DNA from: Planctomycetota bacterium
GTDB taxonomy: Bacteria; Planctomycetota; UBA1135; GCA-002686595
Length of the DNA: 34,524 nt
Reading direction: 5' to 3'
Assembly: GCA_016220085.1 (NCBI GenBank)
Contig: JACRIN010000066.1
Coordinates: forward strand, 1-34,524
Shown here: piece by piece, positions 22,971 to 31,916 of the stretch
How positions within the stretch are numbered: position 1 is the first letter of the stretch
Layout of the letters: each line of letters begins with the position of its first letter
The notes under the pieces: generated by a model
Told to the model about the DNA's origin: nothing
Seen by the model: only the letters and a program-made list of their open reading frames with translations
The model's database searches: none
Program-made: the position numbers and the translations under genes

Positions 22971-25256
22971 TCAGCGAGAGTCGTCGGCGGCGAGGCTCGC
23001 CGCGCGGACGAACCCGTCGGCGTCGACCGCGGACGTCACCGAAGCTCGCACCGGCGCGAGCGCGTCGCGCGGACGCTCGACGGCGAGCCAGAGCTCTTCC
23101 ACGGCAGCGTCGTCGGGAGCTTCGGGGACAGCTTCGCCGGGAGCTTTCGGGGGAGCTTCGGGGTCCGCTTCGGGAGCCACAGCAGCTCGCTCGTCGACGA
23201 GCACCAGCCGCGCTTCGCGCACCACGGTGCCGCGCGTGCGTTCGACCGTCGGCAACACCGCCCACGCCGGAGTCCGCCCTTCGCTCCACGTCACCGGGCC
23301 GTCGCCGCGGCGCACGCGCGCGATCACGCGATACGGCAGCGTGAGCTCGGTTTCGGCGAACCAGTGGTAGACGAGCAACCGCTCGCCGGTGCCCGCGAGC
23401 GTTCGCGTCTCGACGCCGAGCAACGTCAATACCTCGACGCCGTCTCCGACGGGCATTTCGAAGCGCACGGGCTCGCCGAAGCCGCGCGCCGCGCGGTACG
23501 CGTCCGGATCCGCGACGCGCTCGGTCTCGATCAGGCGCGGCGCGACCATGCCGGGTCGCTGGCGCGCGAGCACGTACAGCGGCCCGGTCACCTCGCCCGC
23601 GCTCGGATCGTGGAACGCCGCGAGCACGCCGTAGCGCGAGTTCAGCTCGCCGACGAGCGCGGGCTGCTCGGCGAGCAACGCGACGTGCAGGATCAGGATG
23701 TCGAGCCCGTCGAGCTGCTTCTGCACCGCCTTCTTCGCGCCCGGTCCGAGCCGCGGATAGAAGTCGAGCGGCGGCCACACGCGCACGAGCTCGGCCTCCG
23801 GCACGTTGCGCAGGTACGGGCCCCAATAGAACGAGCTGCTGACTCGAAAGCGCCGGCCACTCTTCAGCGGATGGGCTTCGACGACGCCGTTGACGTAGTC
23901 CATCGCGTCCCAGAAGACGCCGTAGCGCCGCGGAGTTTGGCGCTGGAGCTCGAAGGGCGCGAGCGCGACCGCCGCGAAGAGCAACGCCGCCGCGAGCACC
24001 GCGCTCACGCGAACGCCGGTGGCGCGCACGCTCGGACCGTTTGCGCTCACGCCCGCACCGGGCGCGCGCACGCGCGCACCCCACGAGTTCGCCCCCCCGA
24101 AGGCGCCGCGCACCTGCTCGAACCCGAGCCCGGCGAGCACCGCGAGCGCCGGCAGGATCGGCATCCACAGGCGGAACGACTTGTCACCCTTCATGCTGGT
24201 CAGCGTCGCGTGCACGACCACGAGCGCGATCAGCAACACTCCGGCGGCGAGGCGCGCGCGCGCGACCCGGAAGAGCCCGAAGACTCCGAGCGCGAGCACC
24301 GGCCACGACAGGAACGACGTCAAGTGCTCGAGATACCAGGTCTTCGGCAAGAGCTGGCGCGTCGTCGTCTCTCCATCGAGCACCGGGAAGTCGCGCAGAC
24401 TGCTCTGCGCTTCGTACACCGCGCGCGCCGCGTCGACGAGGCCGAGCCGCGCGAGCGTCGTCGTCAACACCGAGCCCGTGTTGTCGACGACGTAGCGCCA
24501 CACGCTGCCGCCCCACTCGCCGTACATCCAACGATCGAGCACGACCTGCAACGCGACGGCGATCGCGACGCCGCCGACGAGGCCGCGCCATGCGCTCGTC
24601 CGCCGGAAACGATCGCGCGCGAAGCACCACGTCGCGACCAATGCGATCACCGGCAACGTCTTGTACGCGAGCACGAAGGCGAGCCCGAGCCACAGCCCAC
24701 CCGCGAACTCGCGCCGCCGGCTGCGCCGCTCGACGAACGCTTCGAGCCCGAGCGCGAGGCACGCTGCCGCCGCGATGTCCGCGAGCGGCCACACCGAGTG
24801 CAGCAGGAAGATCGGATTCGCTCCCGCGACGAGCGCCGCGGCGAGCCCCGCTCGCACGCCGCCGACGCGCGCGCCGAGCCGCGCGACGGCCCAGACGAAC
24901 GCGAGCCCGATCGCGATCCCGATCAGCTGCGCCGCGGGCATCACCCAACGCGCGTCCTCGATGCCGAACCAGCGATCGATCGCGAACAGCGGCACGAACA
25001 GCGCGGAGAACGCGAACGAGCGGATCGTCCCTTCGTTGCCGACTTGGACGCCGAGCACCCAGTGACGCGCTCGCTCCAGATACTCGACGACATCAGCAAG
25101 CGGATACCCGCGTTGCATCGACCACGCGACGAGCTGCAGCACCAACGTCGCCGCGAGGATCGCGAGCAACGCGCCGCGCGGAAGCGCGGGCGCCCGGTCC
25201 ACGTCGGGATCGGGCGCGAGCGACCGAGCGCTCGTGGCTTGGGCGTCAGGCTGCAT
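22971..25256 (-). CDS. GT-C-type membrane glycosyltransferase-like protein
   Basis: The product has 761 residues from the ATG at 25256; a GTG at 25292 would add 12 residues. About ten hydrophobic segments occupy the first 420 residues, starting with LLAILAATLVLQLVAW. The first loop contains YPLADVVEYLERARHWV, fitting the acidic first-loop motif of GT-C (PMT/ArnT-like) transferases. A long soluble C-terminal region (about 440-761) has an acidic Pro/Ala/Glu linker near 690-715. GT-C enzymes transfer sugars from lipid carriers at the outer face of the inner membrane. It lies 60 bases after the 1083-residue regulatory-repeat gene and 42 bases before the receptor gene. Confidence 0.8.
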   Translation of the reverse strand: MQPDAQATSARSLAPDPDVDRAPALPRGALLAILAATLVLQLVAWSMQRGYPLADVVEYLERARHWVLGVQVGNEGTIRSFAFSALFVPLFAIDRWFGIEDARWVMPAAQLIGIAIGLAFVWAVARLGARVGGVRAGLAAALVAGANPIFLLHSVWPLADIAAAACLALGLEAFVERRSRRREFAGGLWLGLAFVLAYKTLPVIALVATWCFARDRFRRTSAWRGLVGGVAIAVALQVVLDRWMYGEWGGSVWRYVVDNTGSVLTTTLARLGLVDAARAVYEAQSSLRDFPVLDGETTTRQLLPKTWYLEHLTSFLSWPVLALGVFGLFRVARARLAAGVLLIALVVVHATLTSMKGDKSFRLWMPILPALAVLAGLGFEQVRGAFGGANSWGARVRAPGAGVSANGPSVRATGVRVSAVLAAALLFAAVALAPFELQRQTPRRYGVFWDAMDYVNGVVEAHPLKSGRRFRVSSSFYWGPYLRNVPEAELVRVWPPLDFYPRLGPGAKKAVQKQLDGLDILILHVALLAEQPALVGELNSRYGVLAAFHDPSAGEVTGPLYVLARQRPGMVAPRLIETERVADPDAYRAARGFGEPVRFEMPVGDGVEVLTLLGVETRTLAGTGERLLVYHWFAETELTLPYRVIARVRRGDGPVTWSEGRTPAWAVLPTVERTRGTVVREARLVLVDERAAVAPEADPEAPPKAPGEAVPEAPDDAAVEELWLAVERPRDALAPVRASVTSAVDADGFVRAASLAADDSR
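23115..23178. repeat. Degenerate repeat encoding an acidic Pro/Ala linker
   Basis: Several imperfect copies of GGGAGCTTCGG-like units encode EADPEAPPKAPGEAVPEAPD on the minus strand. This is low-complexity linker sequence near the C-terminus of the glycosyltransferase-like protein. Confidence 0.6.
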
Positions 25257-25316
25257 CGTGGGAAGTTGCGACGTCCGTCGGTGCGCCGACACCGACGTCG
25301 ATTCGTTCCAGCCTAC

Positions 25317-28300
25317 CTACGATCCGAACACGATGCTCTGTTCGCCGCGCGAACGCGGTGGGATCACCGTCGTGCCGCGAGCTTCGGAGCCGTCGGGAGC
25401 GACCGCGCGCCACGCGTACTCGCCGTTCGGCAGCCCGTCGAGCACCAGCGCGCCGCCCGTGTCGGTCCGCAGCCCGCCCGCGGGCGCCGCGAGTTTGCCC
25501 TCCGCGATCCACTGCTCGACCGCGACGCCGAACTCGACCGACTGGAGCTCGACCGCCGCGTCCGGCACGACCGCTCCGCCGACGCCGCGCGCCTCGAAGC
25601 GCACGCCGCCGAGTCGCCGCAACGGCACCACCGTCTCGGCCTGCGTCCGCGCCACCTCGAAGTGGATCGGCCAGTACCCGACCTCGTCCACCTCGACGAA
25701 GAACCGCCCCTCGCCAACCGGCTGACTCGCCGCTCGACCGAAGGCATCGGTCTGGATCTCGTCGATCCAGTACGTGTCTTCGTACGCGAAGCGCACTTCG
25801 ACGCCGACGCACGCGAAGCCTCGATCCTCGACACGGACGCGCAGCGGCGAGAGCCCGTCGAGCGCGATCTCGATGGGCTCGGCGCGCTGCGCGCCCGTGT
25901 CGACGATCACAGCCGAGGAAAGTCCGATCGCGGCCGCCGACGCGCGCACCCAGATGCGCTCCGCGTCGAACGGATCGAGCGTGCACTCGCCGTCGCCGTC
26001 GGTCGTGTAGTTGTACACCCACTTGAAGGTCGAGACCGCGCCGACGGCGACGCTCGCCGCGGGCAATGGACGTCCATCACCGTCGACGACGCGCACGCGC
26101 AGCGCGGGCGAGCCGCAGACGAGCTCGAGCTCGACATCGCCGGCCGACGGGACCGCGCACGACTTCACGCCGAGGGTCGCCCAGTCGGCGGAGTACGCCG
26201 TGAGCGCGAGCGCCTCGCCCGCGATGCCCTCCAGTCGAGCAACACCCTGCGCGTCGAAGCGCACGTAGCGACTGGTCGCGCCGCCCGACCGGCGAAAGGC
26301 CGCCTGCAAGTACTGCGGACGAACGGCGTCGGGCTCCGAGATCGCGCGCACCGTGCAGCGACGACCTCCGTCGACCCGAATGACGTACGTCCACGTCCGT
26401 CCGGAGAACAAACGCACGTCGAGCATCTCCGTGAGCTGATCGCCGAGGTTCACCTGGATCTGCAACGTCTTCGGCGGAACGTCGTCGTACACGAGCACGC
26501 CCTGTGCGTCGAAATGGCGCACGGGCAAGAGCGGTGAGTCGAACGACTGCGCGTACGCCTGCGTGAAGTCGAAGCCGCTGTCGGACTCGAGCCGCAGCTC
26601 CAGGCGCTGCGTGCGCGCCATCGTGATCACGCCGAAATCGGCGCCGCTCTCGGGCGTCGATTGGGCGACCGCGACCCGCGGGGCGTAGTCCCGCGCGACG
26701 ACCCACGCGAACGCCTGCCCGGACGGAAGCGCCTCCAGCTCGAACTCTCCCGCGGCATCGACCTCGCGCGGCGCGCCCCGCAAGACCGTGCTTCCGTCCG
26801 GGAGCGTGGTGACGGCTTGCACGCGCGCTTCGGGAATGGGCAAACCGGACGCGCCATCGACGACGCGGCCTCGCCCGAGTTGGCGACCGCCAAGCTCCAA
26901 CTCGACCTTCGAATCCACGCCCGGCGCGACGATCACCGCTTGGAACGAACTCGCCGGCGCGTCGGACGAGTGCGCGCCGATGCAGAGCTCTCCGATCGGA
27001 GCATCCTCGATGACGAACGTGCCGTCCGGAGAGTCGTTGACCCTCGACAACTGACGCTGCGTCGGTTGACCGTGCCAGTAGATGACCTCGAAGTCCTTCG
27101 CCGGCTCGCCGTCGCGAAGGCAGCGTCCGAGAACGCGCCCGGCGGGCGCGAGCTCGAGGATCACCGGCTCCGTCGCCGAATCGAAATGGGTGTAAGGCCC
27201 GACGAACGGCACGGCCCAACCCGTCGCGCGCGCGCCGAAGTAAGTCGCGACTCCGGGCACGACCGGAACGCGCGCCAACCCGGCGGCGTCCGTCCGGCGT
27301 TCGAGCTCGAAGAAGCGACCGTCGCGATACCAGCGCGAGTAGACGGTCGTTTCCGAGCATGGTTCGCCGCCGACCTGACGCGCGAGCACGAGCGCATCGA
27401 CTCCGCGCTCTGCTTCGAAGTCGATCGTGTACGTCGCTCCCGCCTTCGGCCGTCCGATCGACTTCTCGATCGGCGCGAGCCCCGACGCCTCGAGCCGGAA
27501 CAACACCTCGTCCACCGGGGCCGCGGGCAGGTCTTTGATCGACCAGCCTCCGGCGGGATCGAGCTCCGTGCGGCCGATCTCCGCGCGAAAACCGGAGCGA
27601 AGCGACTCGGCGACCACGAACGCATTGCGAGGAGCGGGCTCCGATCCGTGAACGACGCGTCCACCTGCCGCGAACGTCGCGCAGACGACCAATCGGATCG
27701 TGGTGCTCGGAACGCCGATGAACGGACGCGAACGCAGCTCGCCGAGCGCGGCTTCGACGCGTTGCGGTCCCTCGAAGCGCGGCATCTCGACGCGGCCGTC
27801 GGCGTCGGCGAGGAAAGCGCGCTCGAAGGTCGAACGCGGTCGGTCCGAGGCCCGGTAGGGTCGCGCGTTACCGGCAACGAGCTCCAAACCGCTTTGGCGA
27901 ACGCGCGCGCCTGCCGCGGGCGTGCCGTCGACGTGCTCGACGAGGACGGTGATGTCGGGCGCGGCGGAGAGCTCGATCACGCAGGCCGCGCCCCAATCGC
28001 TTGGCCCCAAGATCGCGCGGGACTTCGCGCCGAACCCGCGGGCGCTCGCCCACAGGATCCCGGGCTGCGCGACCGACTCGGTGCCGGCGCGCTCGAAGCG
28101 AAAGCGACCGTCGGAGTCCGAGCGCGCCGTTTCCGAAGCACCGGGCATCTCGGCGTCGGACGGTGCGGCATCGTACCGCGCGATGTCGGACGGTTCGGTG
28201 TCGCGGGGTTCGGTGTCGCGACGCTCGGTGTTGCGAAGCTCGGTGTCGCGCGGGTTGGCGGCGGACACCTCGGCGTCGGACGAGCCGGCGGCCGACGGAG

Positions 28301-28568
28301 TGAACACCACGTCCGCGGCTTCGACGGGCGCGCCGCCGTCCGTCACGACCCGACCAACGCGCAGCGCGGTCGAGAGCTCGGCTCGCGGCGAGAACGGCAG
28401 GTCCGGAGTTGGCGCGCCGCGATCGAGCTCGCTCGCTCGTCGCGAGCCGCCCGCCGTCTCCGCGAGACCGGTCGGTCCCATACGAGACGCGTTCCAGAAC
28501 ACGAACGCCCCGACGGCGACCACGCCGCCGAGGACGAGCAACCAACGCGGTGACGACGCACGACGCAT
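25317..28568 (-). CDS. Large membrane-anchored carboxypeptidase-regulatory-like repeat protein
   Basis: The product has 1083 residues. The ATG at 28568 opens an uncleaved signal anchor (about 9-25). The rest should be extracytoplasmic. It contains many carboxypeptidase-regulatory-like (Ig/transthyretin-like) units, marked by G-R-V/C-x-x-D/G-G-x-P/A and D-x-x-G-x-F. Examples are VGRVVTDGGAPVEAADV, DSDGRFRFER, LGRGRVVDGASGLPIPEARV and RTDTGGALVLDGLPNGEYAW. Residues about 104-130 are a short hydrophilic RDTEP-like repeat. No catalytic site is visible; such proteins are thought to bind ligands or other surface proteins. It resembles the repeat half of the sigma fusion at 4944-7712, here as a separate gene downstream of a sigma-like gene. 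Confidence 0.87.
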   Translation of the reverse strand: MRRASSPRWLLVLGGVVAVGAFVFWNASRMGPTGLAETAGGSRRASELDRGAPTPDLPFSPRAELSTALRVGRVVTDGGAPVEAADVVFTPSAAGSSDAEVSAANPRDTELRNTERRDTEPRDTEPSDIARYDAAPSDAEMPGASETARSDSDGRFRFERAGTESVAQPGILWASARGFGAKSRAILGPSDWGAACVIELSAAPDITVLVEHVDGTPAAGARVRQSGLELVAGNARPYRASDRPRSTFERAFLADADGRVEMPRFEGPQRVEAALGELRSRPFIGVPSTTIRLVVCATFAAGGRVVHGSEPAPRNAFVVAESLRSGFRAEIGRTELDPAGGWSIKDLPAAPVDEVLFRLEASGLAPIEKSIGRPKAGATYTIDFEAERGVDALVLARQVGGEPCSETTVYSRWYRDGRFFELERRTDAAGLARVPVVPGVATYFGARATGWAVPFVGPYTHFDSATEPVILELAPAGRVLGRCLRDGEPAKDFEVIYWHGQPTQRQLSRVNDSPDGTFVIEDAPIGELCIGAHSSDAPASSFQAVIVAPGVDSKVELELGGRQLGRGRVVDGASGLPIPEARVQAVTTLPDGSTVLRGAPREVDAAGEFELEALPSGQAFAWVVARDYAPRVAVAQSTPESGADFGVITMARTQRLELRLESDSGFDFTQAYAQSFDSPLLPVRHFDAQGVLVYDDVPPKTLQIQVNLGDQLTEMLDVRLFSGRTWTYVIRVDGGRRCTVRAISEPDAVRPQYLQAAFRRSGGATSRYVRFDAQGVARLEGIAGEALALTAYSADWATLGVKSCAVPSAGDVELELVCGSPALRVRVVDGDGRPLPAASVAVGAVSTFKWVYNYTTDGDGECTLDPFDAERIWVRASAAAIGLSSAVIVDTGAQRAEPIEIALDGLSPLRVRVEDRGFACVGVEVRFAYEDTYWIDEIQTDAFGRAASQPVGEGRFFVEVDEVGYWPIHFEVARTQAETVVPLRRLGGVRFEARGVGGAVVPDAAVELQSVEFGVAVEQWIAEGKLAAPAGGLRTDTGGALVLDGLPNGEYAWRAVAPDGSEARGTTVIPPRSRGEQSIVFGS
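28191..28250. repeat. Four 15-bp tandem repeats encoding RDTEP-like units
   Basis: Four consecutive 15-base units share the core CTCGGTGTCGCG or TTCGGTGTCGCG, with few mismatches. On the minus strand they encode RDTEL, RNTER, RDTEP and RDTEP. Flanking sequence is a more degraded continuation, so the repeat number may vary between strains. Confidence 0.85.
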
Positions 28569-28580
28569 CGGTTCGATGGA

Positions 28581-28763
28581 CTACGGCACTTTCGACTTCT
28601 GCGACGCGCTCTGCTGCCCGCCATTCCCGCGCGCGATCGTGCCCGGCCCGATTCCGCCGCCCTGCGCGAACGCGGAATCGGCGACCGCCGTCACGACCAA
28701 CAACGCCGCGACCAGGCGCGTCCACCGCTTGGAGAAGAAGCTACTTGAAGACACTGAGCACAC
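28581..28763 (-). CDS. Very small secreted protein
   Basis: The product has about 60 residues from a GTG at 28763, or 57 from a GTG at 28754; both overlap the end of the upstream TPR-like gene. The sequence has a basic region (KRWTR), a hydrophobic core (LVAALLVVTAVADS), a clear AFA cleavage site, then a short mature peptide starting QGGGIGPGTIARGNGG and ending KSKVP. It lies 12 bases before the ATG of the large repeat protein and so probably belongs to the same transcript. No family is recognised. It may be a secreted peptide or a coupling leader; coding support comes from the signal-peptide pattern and tight spacing. Confidence 0.5.
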   Translation of the reverse strand: MCSVSSSSFFSKRWTRLVAALLVVTAVADSAFAQGGGIGPGTIARGNGGQQSASQKSKVP

Positions 28764-29673
28764 TCCGGCCCGCTGGGCCCATTCGTTCACCAAAGCGAGC
28801 AACGAGTTCGAGCGACTCCTTGGTCGGAGCCCATCGACCCGCGGATCTCAACCGATGCAAGTCCGCCGCATACGCGAGGGCGCAGTCCTCGGCCTGCGCC
28901 GCCACCGCCGATTCGAGATCGGTCGAGTAGCTCTCGAGCAACACCGCGGTCCCCGATTGCACCGCATAGAAGCAAGCGACCAGGCCCGCGAGGGCATTGT
29001 CGGGGCGCAATCGCCATGCGTGGCGATACGCGACTTGCGCGCCGATCGGATCGCCTTCGAGCACTCGCACGAGCCCGAGATCGGACCAGGCCATCGACAG
29101 TTGCACCACGGACCGGGTTTCCTCGATCACGCGCTCGAAAGCGCGGCGACCGGCGGGGACGTCGCCGCCAACCACGGCGGAGAGGCCCCACCAGATCTGC
29201 GTCGCGCTGTTGGGCTCGAAACGCATCGCCAACGTCGCGAGGTCGTCAGCGGACGCGGCGCGCAATGACCACGGTTCGCGCGCGAGCTCGAGCTCCGACG
29301 CCCAGGACGCGCGCAACGCTTCGTGCACGCCCCGCGCGAGCACGTCGATCGCCCCCTCGGGTTTCGCGTCCTGGCGTTCGAGGCGCACGGCGAACACGCG
29401 GCGACCCGGCGTGCGCTCCGCCTCCAAACGCTCTCGACACAACCAACGAAGGCCCTGCGCGATCTCGCTCCGATGGGCGGCGAGGAGGTGGCGTTCGAGC
29501 GAGCTCAGGCCCGTCTTGCTCACGCGCGTCGGCTCGTCGAGCCAGGCGCGGCGCGGAACGGTGCCGGTCCGCGGGACCCGCAGCAACAGCGAATTCGGGT
29601 TCGCCGCGGCTTCGGCGAGCAGCGCCTCGACCTCGGGCTCGAAGACGGCGCGATCGTCGGGATGGGCGCTCAT
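28741..29673 (-). CDS. TPR-like protein encoded with a sigma-like gene
   Basis: The product has 310 residues. The ATG at 29673 overlaps the upstream sigma-like gene's TGA (ATGA), which fixes the start. No signal peptide or membrane helix is seen. The C-terminal half is helical with TPR-like repeats, such as VQLSMAWSDLGLVRVLEGDP and AQVAYRHAWRLRPDNALAGL. The N-terminal half is Arg/Glu-rich and of unknown family. I infer a cytoplasmic partner of the upstream sigma-like protein, possibly holding it inactive, because they are translationally coupled; no anti-sigma zinc motif is present. Confidence 0.78.
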   Translation of the reverse strand: MSAHPDDRAVFEPEVEALLAEAAANPNSLLLRVPRTGTVPRRAWLDEPTRVSKTGLSSLERHLLAAHRSEIAQGLRWLCRERLEAERTPGRRVFAVRLERQDAKPEGAIDVLARGVHEALRASWASELELAREPWSLRAASADDLATLAMRFEPNSATQIWWGLSAVVGGDVPAGRRAFERVIEETRSVVQLSMAWSDLGLVRVLEGDPIGAQVAYRHAWRLRPDNALAGLVACFYAVQSGTAVLLESYSTDLESAVAAQAEDCALAYAADLHRLRSAGRWAPTKESLELVARFGERMGPAGRSVLSVFK

Positions 29674-30272
29674 AGTCCGTACTCCCGCGGGTCGATGTCG
29701 CGGCCGAAGGCGAGCGAGAGACGGCGCAGCCCTTCGCGCACGAGCTCGCGGACTCGTTGCGGCGGCCCGTGGCCCTCGGCGACGTAGCGGTGCAGCGTCT
29801 TGCGTTGCACGAGCAGCGCGAAGACCGCGTGCCGAAGCTCGTCGTGCGACGTGTTGAGTACGACGCACACGCGCCGCGCCTTCCATGCGTCGATGCCGAG
29901 CGATTGAGCGATCAACTGGTAGCGCGTGTCCGCCGCGTCGAGCTTCGCGCCCGAGCGCTCCGCCTCGACGTCCTCGTCGACCAGGTCGTCGATGCCGCGG
30001 TCGATGCAGGCTTCGAGGAACGCGCCGAGCGGCGGATCGCCGCGATAGAAGAACGCCTTGCGCGCGGTGTGTGCGAGCACGCGCAGGTACGTCCGCTCCG
30101 GATCGAGCAGCACGGCTCTCGAATCCAAGCGCGCGGCGACGCGCGATTCGATTTCGAGAGCGCGAGCCGCGAGCAGTTTGTCGAGGATCTCGCGCGGAGA
30201 TTCCCCGCGCAACCAGCGTGCGCCGGGGTACTCCTCACCGCCCTCGCGGCGTTGCTCGGGATTCAGGTCCAT
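29670..30272 (-). CDS. Divergent sigma-factor-like protein
   Basis: The product has 200 residues from the ATG at 30272; an ATG at 30308 would add 12 poorly conserved residues. Residues about 58-105 (RTYLRVLAHTARKAFFYRGD onward) resemble a divergent sigma region 2 with its aromatic/basic helix, and about 115-190 contain helices resembling a region 4 (LIAQSLGIDAWKARRVCVVL, then DELRHAVFALLVQRKTLHRY). The match to canonical ECF factors is weak, and the usual D-x-x-Q-x-x-F motif is not obvious. It heads a run of seven genes on this strand and is divergent from the DinB-like gene. A DNA-binding regulator of another type is possible. Confidence 0.6.
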   Translation of the reverse strand: MDLNPEQRREGGEEYPGARWLRGESPREILDKLLAARALEIESRVAARLDSRAVLLDPERTYLRVLAHTARKAFFYRGDPPLGAFLEACIDRGIDDLVDEDVEAERSGAKLDAADTRYQLIAQSLGIDAWKARRVCVVLNTSHDELRHAVFALLVQRKTLHRYVAEGHGPPQRVRELVREGLRRLSLAFGRDIDPREYGL

Positions 30273-30433
30273 GGGCGAAGTCGGTCTCCCCTCGATCGAA
30301 GCGCCCACCTCGACCGACCGACCGCCGAATCGTCCGGCGCGACTCGGGAGCTGTCAAGATGGGGAATCGCCTCTTCGCGCTCGCCCTCCCCCGCGCTGCA
30401 ACGATGGGAGCCGAAAGGTACGCTGCGCGGCTC

Positions 30434-31009
30434 ATGGAGACTCCTCGCTTCCCCGTCCGGGCCGAGTTCGAACGCTGGCGCCAGACGCATCAGTTGATCG
30501 ACGCGTTGTTCGAGCTCGGAGCGCCGAGCCTCTCCCACTCCGCGCCCGCGGTGTCCGCGTGGTCGCCGCTCGCGCACCTCGCGCACGTCGAGCTCGCGAA
30601 CGAGCTCTGCCTGCGCAACCTGTCGAGCTTCGCGCGGCGCGAAGGCTTCCTGCTGCAGACGGGGAAGACGCCGAGCGAGGACGTGCTCGCGATCCTTGCC
30701 GCCGGCACGCTGCCGCGCGGAACGGCGACGGCGCCGCGCATGGTCGTGCCGCCGCTCGACGTCGAGCTCGACATGGTGCGTTCGTGGCACCGCGATAACG
30801 TGACGACGCTCGCCGACCTCGCGCGCAACCCGCATCTGATCGAGGCGAGCGAGCAGACGATCGCGCATCAGGTGCTCGGGCCGCTCGGCGCGCCGCAGTG
30901 GCTGCGGTTCGCCGTCGTGCACTCGCGCCACCACCTCGCGATCGCGCGCGAAGCGTTGGTCGCGCTCGGAACGAAACCGGGCGAGCTCCCGCCGCTGCCC
31001 GCGCTCTAG
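30434..31009 (+). CDS. DinB-like four-helix protein
   Basis: The product has 191 residues from the ATG at 30434; an ATG at 30404 would add 10 residues, and neither has a strong ribosome binding site. The DinB/YfiT-type metal triad is suggested by WSPLAHLAHVELANEL (His48 or His51) in helix 2 and FAVVHSRHHLAIA (His163, His167) in helix 4. The helical length and pattern fit. Family members are metal-dependent thiol transferases or damage-induced proteins; the substrate is unknown. The gene diverges from the sigma-like gene and stands alone. Confidence 0.8.
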   Translation: METPRFPVRAEFERWRQTHQLIDALFELGAPSLSHSAPAVSAWSPLAHLAHVELANELCLRNLSSFARREGFLLQTGKTPSEDVLAILAAGTLPRGTATAPRMVVPPLDVELDMVRSWHRDNVTTLADLARNPHLIEASEQTIAHQVLGPLGAPQWLRFAVVHSRHHLAIAREALVALGTKPGELPPLPAL

Positions 31010-31140
31010 GCAGGTCGCCGCGCGAAGCGGACGAACCTTCCGTTCGCGCTCGCTCGCGCCCCCGCGCGAAAGCGCCAACAAAGCGCTCAGCGTGTCCGTC
31101 TCTCGGGCGCAATCCATCCGAAGAGAGCGAGCACGACACC

Positions 31141-31839
31141 ATGACCGACCCGACGCGACCGAGCGAGTTCCGACTCGAGATCCAAGAGCCCTGCCACAAG
31201 ACGTGGGACGAGCTCCAAGGCGACGACGTGCGCCGCTTCTGCGCTGAATGCCGCTTGCACGTGCATTCGAGCGCCGCGCTCACGCGCGAGCAGGCGCGCG
31301 AGCTCGTCACCCGAGCCACTTCGCGCGTCTGCATGCGAGTTCAGTACGACGCGGCCGGCGCGCCGGTCTATCTCGATTCGGTCCGGCGTGATCTCGAGCG
31401 ACGTGCTCCCGAGCTGCGCGACTCCAAGCACCGCGATCCCATCCGAGGCGATGCCGAGCGCGCGACGCAGCGGTTCCCGCACCGCCTGTTGCGCTGGGCG
31501 GCCTCCGCGGCGGCCGGCGTGCTCGCGGCGTGCAGCGGCGGCGCGCCGACGGTCGATGCGCCGAGCGATCCGTCGACCGACGGCCGTGCGCACGGAGGCG
31601 AGACGACGACCGAGCTCGGCAAGGTCCGCGCGCCCGAGCGGATCGGCGACGTCGCGCTGCCGGCGGTCGAGCCGCCGCGCGAGCTCCTCGGCGAAGTCTT
31701 CACTCCCGCGCCGCAGCCCGTGGAGCCCGCGACTCAACCCACGCCGCCATCCACGGCGCCCACGCCGCCGCCCGAGGAGCTCGCGTCGCCGCCCGCGGAA
31801 CCCCAGCCGCCGTTGGAACGCCCGGAGCGCGGCGAGTGA
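31141..31839 (+). CDS. Cys/His-motif protein with single membrane helix and Pro-rich tail
   Basis: The product has 232 residues from the ATG at 31141, chosen because the conserved motif begins soon after. Residues 17-66 contain PCHKTWDEL (Cys18), RRFCAECRLHVHS (Cys34, Cys37, His40, His42) and VCMRV (Cys64). Similar short motifs occur at the N-termini of bacterial membrane proteins with extracytoplasmic regulatory domains and may bind metal. A hydrophobic helix at about 115-131 ends in LAACS. The rest is Pro/Glu/Thr-rich (about 190-232) and probably crosses or contacts the cell wall. No enzyme domain is seen. The motif resembles a cytoplasmic metal or redox switch, which is inference. Confidence 0.75.
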   Translation: MTDPTRPSEFRLEIQEPCHKTWDELQGDDVRRFCAECRLHVHSSAALTREQARELVTRATSRVCMRVQYDAAGAPVYLDSVRRDLERRAPELRDSKHRDPIRGDAERATQRFPHRLLRWAASAAAGVLAACSGGAPTVDAPSDPSTDGRAHGGETTTELGKVRAPERIGDVALPAVEPPRELLGEVFTPAPQPVEPATQPTPPSTAPTPPPEELASPPAEPQPPLERPERGE

Positions 31840-31916
31840 CCGACGCCGCTCGCGCCCGCGGCTCCTCGGGTTCCACCGAACGCGACGTGGCGCGCGAAGA
31901 GTGAATCGGGATCGCG

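Noticed and set aside
22236..26537. Open frame of 1433 codons on the plus strand
   Set aside because: It lies opposite the receptor, glycosyltransferase and repeat-protein genes, is extremely rich in Arg, Glu, Asp and His, and shows no domain. It is a GC-driven antisense shadow.
31010..31140. Possible terminator hairpin after the DinB-like gene
   Set aside because: Several short complementary GC tracts exist, but none forms a stem of more than about six pairs without mismatches and there is no T-run.
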